Of a stretch of DNA of 64,000 nucleotides, positions 58,044 to 64,000 are shown piece by piece; position 1 is the stretch's first letter, and the number at the start of each line of letters is the position of its first letter. The notes beneath the pieces were generated by a model. It searched no databases and was not told where the DNA came from. It worked only from the letters and a program-made list of their open reading frames with translations. The position numbers were made by a program, and so were the translations under genes. The DNA comes from Butyrivibrio sp. LC3010 (GTDB taxonomy: Bacteria > Bacillota > Clostridia > Lachnospirales > Lachnospiraceae): positions 62,001-126,000 of the forward strand of contig NZ_AUJU01000006.1 of NCBI RefSeq assembly GCF_000424385.1. Direction: 5' to 3'.

Positions 58044-59344
58044 TACTTACTCTCCTTACTCTTCTTTTCATGATGCTGTACATTAAAATCATTAGTGCTG
58101 ATCTCTACGCCGATTCCCTCTGAAGTAAGTCTTCTGCATAAATTAAGCATCGTGGGATGTGAAGTGAACGCCGAGCATTCACCAAATACCATTTTATCCC
58201 TGAAGCTGCAGATGGTTATCTGTTCTTTAGATGCCGTCATAAATGCTGAAAATCTCTCAATAAAAGGAGTAACCTCTGCCGGCATCCTGATCATTCCCAT
58301 GTTTGATATTGATGTGGTAACACCTTTCTTGGCAGCTGCGTCAAATTGTCCTACAACATAATCCTTTATAAAAAGCGGAACTACCTTAATTGCAATATTA
58401 TGCTCAAGTGCCGCATATGAATTCATGGTCTCGTTTATTCGTGAAGGCTCCAGCTGTTCCCTGAAAGCATTATTCACAACCTTTATAATGCTTTCTAATG
58501 TGCTGTCAAAATCCATGGGATCAAATTTGATACTTATAACCCCAAAGAAATTCCTTGCGGTATATGACTGAAAGTACTGTCTCAAATTCACAGGGACACT
58601 GACTACGATAGGCTTTTTCTTCTGCGCAGTTGACATGGTATCTATTATCGCTGCAATATATACCGACGTGCTAAGTACTCCCACTGTAGAATTATACTTT
58701 TCAGCAAGCTTTTTGAACGCCTTGGCTGATACACATGCTTCAACAATATGAGATTCGTTATTACTGTCAACTTCACCGTGTAGCTGATATGCATCATTTG
58801 AAGACAGGCTCTTTAGCTGCTTAAGCCCCTTCTGATTTTGGTAAAAATGTTTGAATGAATCGTTATTCTTTTCCTGAAGAGATGCTATTTCAGCAGCAAA
58901 GAAATCGCTGTCCACATGAAAATCATGAGCAATTTCAAGGTATCTCGTGACAAGACGCCTGAAAAACATAAGTGCCCCCGTACCATCTGCCAAAACATGG
59001 AACATCTCAATACTAATTCTTCTTTTATAATAAAATACTCTGTAGAGAAGATTCTTTTTACCCGGAAGATACAGAGCACTGCAAGGAGGAAGATGTTCCT
59101 CCTCTACAATGCATTCCAGATTACTGTCCTCAAGGTAATACCAGAACAGACCTCTTCTCAAAATACAGTTAAAGAAAGGGTATTCGACGATGGATTCGTC
59201 AAGTGCCCTTTGTAGTATGACAGGATCTATTTCCTCCAATAGTTCGCAGGAAATACGGAATACTCTCGTATTAGCTCCGCGAACCGTTGAAGGAATAATC
59301 TTTGCCGCATTATCAAGTTTGTACCAATTAGAACTTCTTTCCAT
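58043..59344 (-). CDS. Condensation/alcohol-acetyltransferase-like protein
   Basis: 433 residues of the CoA-dependent acyltransferase (BAHD/condensation-like) superfamily. Catalytic HxxxDG is FHVLADGTGALMF (about residues 115-127), with the family DNAAKIIPS start region and late VVSVPVNLRQYFQSYTARNFFG and TTSISNMGMIRMP. Its likely role is O-acylation of an alcohol, sugar or lipid; donor and acceptor cannot be read. The gene lies 19 bp after the beta-helix gene and overlaps DUF6320, so it is in the same operon as the predicted esterase, which could remove the group it adds. Confidence 0.78.
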   Translation of the reverse strand: MERSSNWYKLDNAAKIIPSTVRGANTRVFRISCELLEEIDPVILQRALDESIVEYPFFNCILRRGLFWYYLEDSNLECIVEEEHLPPCSALYLPGKKNLLYRVFYYKRRISIEMFHVLADGTGALMFFRRLVTRYLEIAHDFHVDSDFFAAEIASLQEKNNDSFKHFYQNQKGLKQLKSLSSNDAYQLHGEVDSNNESHIVEACVSAKAFKKLAEKYNSTVGVLSTSVYIAAIIDTMSTAQKKKPIVVSVPVNLRQYFQSYTARNFFGVISIKFDPMDFDSTLESIIKVVNNAFREQLEPSRINETMNSYAALEHNIAIKVVPLFIKDYVVGQFDAAAKKGVTTSISNMGMIRMPAEVTPFIERFSAFMTASKEQITICSFRDKMVFGECSAFTSHPTMLNLCRRLTSEGIGVEISTNDFNVQHHEKKSKESK

Positions 59345-59363
59345 TACCTTGCATCATCTGCTG

Positions 59364-62048
59364 TCAGAGATTCTCTACTGTCTCTGTGACAGGCTCAATT
59401 GGTGATGTCTTTACCCTGTATATGACATCCTCAAGTGAGATGAACTTTTTCTCCTGTATAAATTTTAGATATTTAGGCGTAAGCCTCATTGTAATCCTGG
59501 GCTCAAGCGCTTTATTCACTCTCTCGCTTATGGTCTTGCAGGCATCGGTGGGATCATGCGACATACTCTTACTCAGAACACAAAGAAGTGTTCCTACAGT
59601 CTGCACAAGACCGCTCATATTCATATCTTTTCCTGCATCAACAGTCTGAAGAGAATTGACACTCCACTTTTTCTTTTCAGAGTATATGCCATATTCGCAG
59701 TCAACTTCAACAAGCTTCTGAGTTTTCAGATCACGAAGCCATGCTGTGTTACCGTTTACGAATATATCCTGCACCTGGAACAGTGTTCCATTGTAGGGAA
59801 ATGAGATATTCTCACATCCGGTCATGGTGATATTAGCCTGTATCCTTGCAACTTCGTCAACCTTTTCAGAAGCTTCCCAGCTTCCCTCTCCCTCAGGACC
59901 GTTTACAAAGTCACCCCATTCCTCTGTCTCGCGAATCACTTCATCCGGCTCTCTTTGAGAAATGCGTTTTCGTGTTCTCCCCTCAAGGCGATGTTTCCTG
60001 TGATGATAAATCGCACGACTTCCCATAGAAGGCATTGCAACGGTAAATCTGTCAGCAGCACCTTCCTCAAAAGGTCCGCATAGCGGATGTATACTTCTTT
60101 TTCTTCCAAAATAGTCAGAATCCATGATGATCTCTGACCCGTCCCTGTTCTCAAAGCGCTGTTCAGGCTCAAATGCTTCTCCCAACACTACAGAGGATAT
60201 CATACGTGTCATGCTTCTTGGAAGATATTCATAAAGATTGGTATGAAGTCTGAAATGACCATCCTCTTCTTCAACTATGATCTTTACGATATGATTTTTC
60301 TCTATATATGCTCCCATCTCAGAGTCACAGGGCTGTGCACCGTTAAAGTAAGCATTACCTCCGGTGTAAACAGGAAGATGATCATAATATTTATCATTAT
60401 ATCCCTCTTCCCGTATTGCTGATGGATCCGGCTGCAGCGAAGCAAAATATTTCTCCTTCGTAGGATAGCCGTCATAGGGCTTTGTTCCGCAGATAAAGTT
60501 AATGAGTGACAGGGCTTCCATTCCTGAGGAATGAGCATAATCCCTTAAATCCTGCCTGATCTCTTTCTGCACGAAAATATTATTATAAAATCTGGCATCG
60601 CCGTGAAGTATCGTCATAAAGCCGGCGATCTTCGTTGAATGCGGCACATGGTAAGGCGTATATCTGCAGCTTTGGAACTTTTTACCGCCGTTATCAGTTC
60701 CCTCACCAACAAATGTAAAGGATCCGTGTATCATATTGTGAACAAGCGCAATCCCCTGCGTACTTAATCTGCATGAAATATCTGACAGCAGCAGGTTATG
60801 GTCAATAAGTGTGGGACCGTGTGAAACCTCCACAAAAATATCCTCACCCAGTGAAAGCCCGCTGTCTATTTCACAGCCTTCCGGAGGAGTATTGTCGTGG
60901 AAAAAGTTCTGGGTAACCCTTGTTCCCTGTGCCTGCCAGTCAAGCCACAGTCCTCTCGTACAGTGGTGAATATGATTTCTTCTGATAACGGTATCTATAG
61001 CTGCATGAATCTTAATGCCGCCTATCTCGGCACCTGCAAGATTATGCTTATTGTTTATCCTGTAAATATGATTATCTTCAATGGTTGAAAAAACGGCGCC
61101 CAAATGCCCGACTATTCCGGTCTGGCCACAGTCGTGTATCTCACACCTCCTGATGATATGTGAGCCAATGTTTTCTTTGTCCCATCCTTCATTTACTGCC
61201 TGACAGATTGCATCTCTCTCAGTCTGCGTTCCATCCTTGATAAAGGTTTTGGTCCACTTGTTATTATTTGCAGGCTGTAGATATTTTCCAAGAGAAATAC
61301 CGCTGCACTTTGACTCCGAGATTTCACAATCCTCAATGATCCATCCCTTTGCCCAATGAGGTCCAATAAGACCGTCCTGATAAGCTGTGGGCGGTGCCCA
61401 CTGAGTTGCCGCCTGGCAAAGAAGAAAGCCTGATACGGTAATATAGTTTATTCCGTTAACAAGCGGCATAAAGCAGTTTCTTCTGACGCTTATCTCAACA
61501 TTTTCCTCGTTGGGATTTTTGCCCTGGAAGTTGGCAAAAATAACAGTATCGTTCATTTCCTGAGCTGAAAACCAGGTATATACACTAAACTCCGGCTCCC
61601 AGGATGAACGCCTTATCTGAGGATTCTCAACCTCCTCCAGAGATCCTGCCTCATACATGGATTTGCCGTTTAAATACACATCCCCTGTATGACCTGTCTT
61701 ACCGCCAAAATACCAGTCGCCTTCAATGTATGTAGTGAATGGATTGTAATCACCAAAAATATTATTTGGAACATTGACCTTCCATACATCACCTTTAAAA
61801 GGTTCCCACTCTTTAATCTGTTCAGCTCCCGTTATGGTAGCGCCCTGAGGCTCTGTGGAGCAATAAATAATCGGCTGTTCCTTTGTACCTCCATGGGCAG
61901 GATGCACGAACTCCCTGTAAATACCCGGTGCCACAATTACCACGTCACCGGGCTGCGCAATGTCAGCAGCTTCCTGAATAAAGCGGAATGGATGGTTTCT
62001 CGTTCCGTCGCCACTTCGAACTACGCTCTGTGAAACATAAATCTGCAT
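59364..62048 (-). CDS. Large right-handed parallel beta-helix protein
   Basis: 894 residues, no signal peptide, so cytosolic. The N-terminus (MQIYVSQSVVRSGDGTRNHP, then FRFIQEAADIAQPGDVVIVAPGIYRE) is the DUF1565-like entry of pectate-lyase-type beta helices. Helix rungs run through about residues 200-470 (IIEDCEISESKCSGISLG, HIIRRCEIHDCGQTGIVGHL, IRRNHIHHCTRGLWLDWQAQ). The C-terminal ~250 residues are separate and unrecognised. Resembles GH141-like or other carbohydrate-active beta-helix enzymes, but no catalytic residues can be fixed. First gene of the operon with acyltransferase, DUF6320 and esterase; RBS GGGGGTGAAGCC. Confidence 0.78.
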   Translation of the reverse strand: MQIYVSQSVVRSGDGTRNHPFRFIQEAADIAQPGDVVIVAPGIYREFVHPAHGGTKEQPIIYCSTEPQGATITGAEQIKEWEPFKGDVWKVNVPNNIFGDYNPFTTYIEGDWYFGGKTGHTGDVYLNGKSMYEAGSLEEVENPQIRRSSWEPEFSVYTWFSAQEMNDTVIFANFQGKNPNEENVEISVRRNCFMPLVNGINYITVSGFLLCQAATQWAPPTAYQDGLIGPHWAKGWIIEDCEISESKCSGISLGKYLQPANNNKWTKTFIKDGTQTERDAICQAVNEGWDKENIGSHIIRRCEIHDCGQTGIVGHLGAVFSTIEDNHIYRINNKHNLAGAEIGGIKIHAAIDTVIRRNHIHHCTRGLWLDWQAQGTRVTQNFFHDNTPPEGCEIDSGLSLGEDIFVEVSHGPTLIDHNLLLSDISCRLSTQGIALVHNMIHGSFTFVGEGTDNGGKKFQSCRYTPYHVPHSTKIAGFMTILHGDARFYNNIFVQKEIRQDLRDYAHSSGMEALSLINFICGTKPYDGYPTKEKYFASLQPDPSAIREEGYNDKYYDHLPVYTGGNAYFNGAQPCDSEMGAYIEKNHIVKIIVEEEDGHFRLHTNLYEYLPRSMTRMISSVVLGEAFEPEQRFENRDGSEIIMDSDYFGRKRSIHPLCGPFEEGAADRFTVAMPSMGSRAIYHHRKHRLEGRTRKRISQREPDEVIRETEEWGDFVNGPEGEGSWEASEKVDEVARIQANITMTGCENISFPYNGTLFQVQDIFVNGNTAWLRDLKTQKLVEVDCEYGIYSEKKKWSVNSLQTVDAGKDMNMSGLVQTVGTLLCVLSKSMSHDPTDACKTISERVNKALEPRITMRLTPKYLKFIQEKKFISLEDVIYRVKTSPIEPVTETVENL

Positions 62049-62252
62049 GGCTTCACCCCCATTAAAAATTTATTTACTCTTAATTATAACACAATTAGAA
62101 TAATTCTCTCACAATTCACCCTTATTTCACATTACAGAAATGAAATATAAAAAAAAAATAAAATTTCAATTCTGTTAGAATTAAGACTCCTAATCGTGAT
62201 AAAATTAATTTCATCGCATCTGCGAAATCGTTTAATTACTGGGGAGGCTTTT

Positions 62253-63401
62253 GTGTCAGAAGTTTTTTACTATGCAGAAGCAAATGTTGCTTGCACATTC
62301 ATTTTGGGACTTATTCTCCTGAAAATCAATCAAGGAATAGACAGACAGGCGTCAACAATTTTAATAAGACGTATGATATATATACTGATAGCTTATTTCC
62401 TGTCAGATGCGGTCTGGGCTTTATTTGAGGGCGGCATTTTCCCTTCCAACCACACCCTTATGTACATCGTGACAATTATTCCCTATGCCTGCATTTTAGG
62501 CAGTAGTTATTGCTGGTTCGTTTATTGTGAACTTCTTCAGCAAAATAGAAATGTCTTATACTCACCCGGAATGGTAAAGCGTTCCGTACCAATGGTAATA
62601 GCCATTATTTTACTATTTGTCGGTGCATTTACCGGACTGGTCTTCAATTTCGACGAAGAAGGAGCCATAGAGTATGACGCCTTATACGGAATATTTATGC
62701 TTGTTCCCATAGGCTATCTCGTATACTCCTCAATAAAGGGCTTCTACAAAGCTTATACCCAGGACAGATACATGGATCACAGTCTGTATTTTGTCATTGG
62801 TATTTTTCCGATACTCCCCCTTGCATGCGGAGTACTTCAGGTCATCTATTTAACAACACCAATTATGTGTTATGCCGCGACACTTTCTGTTTTGATGGTT
62901 TATCTGACCTCCATGGAAAATCTTATTTCCATGGACTCACTTACTCAGGTAAACAACCGCCATCAGATGCAGCGGTATCTACTTCGTAAAATGAAGACAC
63001 AGACTCCCGGTCTTTCACTTTATCTTATGATCATCGATGTTGATCACTTTAAGGAAATAAATGACAATTATGGCCACATCGAAGGTGATAAGGCCCTGAT
63101 ACGTGTCGCCACCGCCATGAAGGAAGCATGTCAGGCACACAGAAACCGCTTTTTTGTATCAAGGTATGGCGGAGATGAATTTATAATCATAGCTGAAACA
63201 GAATATAAAGGAGAGGTCAACTGGCTTTCCGACAAAATTCGTTCCAGCGTAAAGCAGCTTAATGACAAAGCCGGTGCTCCATATGACTTAACTGTATGTG
63301 TTGGAATAGCAGAGTATGATTTCTCATCTCCTGTTCCCATTCCTTCACTCATTGCCAGAGCAGATACAGATCTTTACCATATGAAGCATGCTCGTGCATA
63401 G
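62253..63401 (+). CDS. Membrane diguanylate cyclase
   Basis: About 382 residues from a GTG at 62253, which has GGGGAGGCTTTT in front; a GTG at 62196 would add 19 residues but lacks an RBS. Six or seven transmembrane helices (residues about 10-210) precede a GGDEF domain: MDSLTQVNNRHQMQRYL, MIIDVDHFKEINDNYGHIEGDKAL and the intact RYGGDEFIII. An inhibitory RxxD motif is not evident. It should make c-di-GMP and oppose the EAL protein at 45437. The membrane part resembles the 7TM sensor type; ligand unknown. Confidence 0.9.
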   Translation: MSEVFYYAEANVACTFILGLILLKINQGIDRQASTILIRRMIYILIAYFLSDAVWALFEGGIFPSNHTLMYIVTIIPYACILGSSYCWFVYCELLQQNRNVLYSPGMVKRSVPMVIAIILLFVGAFTGLVFNFDEEGAIEYDALYGIFMLVPIGYLVYSSIKGFYKAYTQDRYMDHSLYFVIGIFPILPLACGVLQVIYLTTPIMCYAATLSVLMVYLTSMENLISMDSLTQVNNRHQMQRYLLRKMKTQTPGLSLYLMIIDVDHFKEINDNYGHIEGDKALIRVATAMKEACQAHRNRFFVSRYGGDEFIIIAETEYKGEVNWLSDKIRSSVKQLNDKAGAPYDLTVCVGIAEYDFSSPVPIPSLIARADTDLYHMKHARA

Positions 63402-63421
63402 AAAGGTTTCAGGTAAAAAAA

Positions 63422-63476
63422 TGTCCGGTTGGAAATGTTTGTTTTCGTCTGAGAACTGCACATTTCCAACCGGACA
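63422..63476. terminator. Bidirectional terminator between GGDEF and ABC-ATPase genes
   Basis: TGTCCGGTTGGAAATGT and ACATTTCCAACCGGACA form a perfect 17-bp stem with A7 on the left and T7 on the right, for convergent genes. Confidence 0.9.
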
Positions 63477-63544
63477 CATTTTTTGCCTGATTGTTTATTA
63501 TTAAAGAAACTGCTCTATTCATTTAGATAAGCAAGGTACCTGTG

Positions 63545-64000
63545 TCAGTCCTGATGTCTGATCCATATCTCCACGCAGTTTGGCTCCTCTTCATCACTGT
63601 TATAGCTGTACTCTATATCCTTGGAGGTATTTTTAAGCATTGTCAAAGATAATTCATTTTCCGTATCATTTATGTCGAATTTCTCTCCGGCATATGTGAC
63701 CAGAATCTGGCATTCATGTTCTTTTAATGAATACTCTATTCGTACGCTTATTTGTGGCTTTTCATATTTGGGAAGTAAAATCTGCTGTACAAGTTCCTCC
63801 ATGGCAAGACGAATACGATACTTATCCCCCGGCATAACATCATTTCTAAACAAATAACTGTCCAGTTCAGCTCCAAAGCTGATGAAATCGTATTGTTTAC
63901 TGTCTATAACAGTTTCAAATATCTTTAGTTTTTGTATGAATTTACGTGTATTCTCTTTTTTGGGATTATCAAAAATCTCATCCGGTGTCCCCTCCTCATA
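63545..64000 (-). CDS. Amino-acid ABC transporter ATPase fused to an anti-sigma-like ATPase domain (C-terminal part)
   Basis: Partial gene entering from the right edge; 151 codons are visible. The first ~25 residues (GTPDEIFDNPKKENTRKFIQ) are the C-terminus of a GlnQ-type polar amino-acid ABC ATPase. The chain then continues in frame for about 125 residues with no stop: AELDSYLFRNDVM, RIRLAMEELVQQILL (resembling the N-box of RsbW-like GHKL ATPases), and ISVRIEYSLKEHECQIL to VEIWIRHQD. An ABC ATPase with such a tail is unusual. Whether the tail binds ATP or only protein partners is not known. Ends 68 bp before the bidirectional terminator. Confidence 0.75.
   Translation of the reverse strand, partial: YEEGTPDEIFDNPKKENTRKFIQKLKIFETVIDSKQYDFISFGAELDSYLFRNDVMPGDKYRIRLAMEELVQQILLPKYEKPQISVRIEYSLKEHECQILVTYAGEKFDINDTENELSLTMLKNTSKDIEYSYNSDEEEPNCVEIWIRHQD

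Noticed and set aside
59364..62048. Secreted pectate lyase
   Set aside because: The N-terminus enters the beta-helix directly and has no signal peptide, and no lyase catalytic residues could be identified.

Overview
The window looks like a chromosomal segment of a Lachnospiraceae bacterium, most likely Butyrivibrio or a close relative. This is inferred from gene content and order: a Firmicutes-type ylxM-ffh-rpsP translation cluster, acetate fermentation genes, a group B [FeFe] hydrogenase, several small families typical of Lachnospiraceae, multiple c-di-GMP proteins and moderate-to-low GC. No prophage, CRISPR array, complete IS element or rRNA operon was seen.

Layout. 1-8 kb: start of hslO, pta, and an ABC transporter operon that runs into a [FeFe] hydrogenase gene; a divergent SLC13-type permease sits behind a probable yybP-ykoY Mn2+ riboswitch. 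8-16 kb: a HAD phosphatase and tyrS behind a tyrosine T-box, a secreted protein, and gpsA-plsY-der with a DUF512 protein. 16-20.6 kb: a divergent PRPP synthetase and a two-component system. 20.6-32.4 kb: one long minus-strand housekeeping run (ylxM, ffh, rpsP, khpA, trmD, rimM, udp, cdd, rplS, two lepB, rbgA, rnhB, FliK-like, FlhB-like, YraN) that feeds into the two-component genes. 32.4-44 kb: GH25, yitT, ilvA, then ftsY-smc-rnc-acpP-plsX-rpmF-ackA. 44-51.5 kb: tmcAL, an EAL/degenerate-GGDEF protein behind a two-terminator leader, a large orphan protein with a cyclic-nucleotide-binding-like N-terminus, a short Cys protein, a HAD protein, a zinc-ribbon MscL and tRNA-Gly. 51.6-64 kb is accessory: a lipoprotein, a double-glycine peptide, an orphan protein, a sortase B with an LPRTG substrate, a four-gene beta-helix/acyltransferase/DUF6320/esterase operon, a GGDEF protein, and the end of an ABC ATPase fused to an anti-sigma-like ATPase domain.

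The most unusual content is intergenic. Two families of structured repeats sit directly after Rho-independent terminators. One has at least four copies and a three-hairpin architecture (around 1843, 7801, 29761 and 52700). The other is a small hairpin with covarying stems and a 13-nt loop (around 7757, 10411, 26379, 47442 and 54567). A 144-bp MITE-like element with 11-bp terminal inverted repeats and an 8-bp target duplication lies against the ackA stop codon. These repeats are the best candidates for something undescribed. All assignments are by reading the sequence only; no database search was run.
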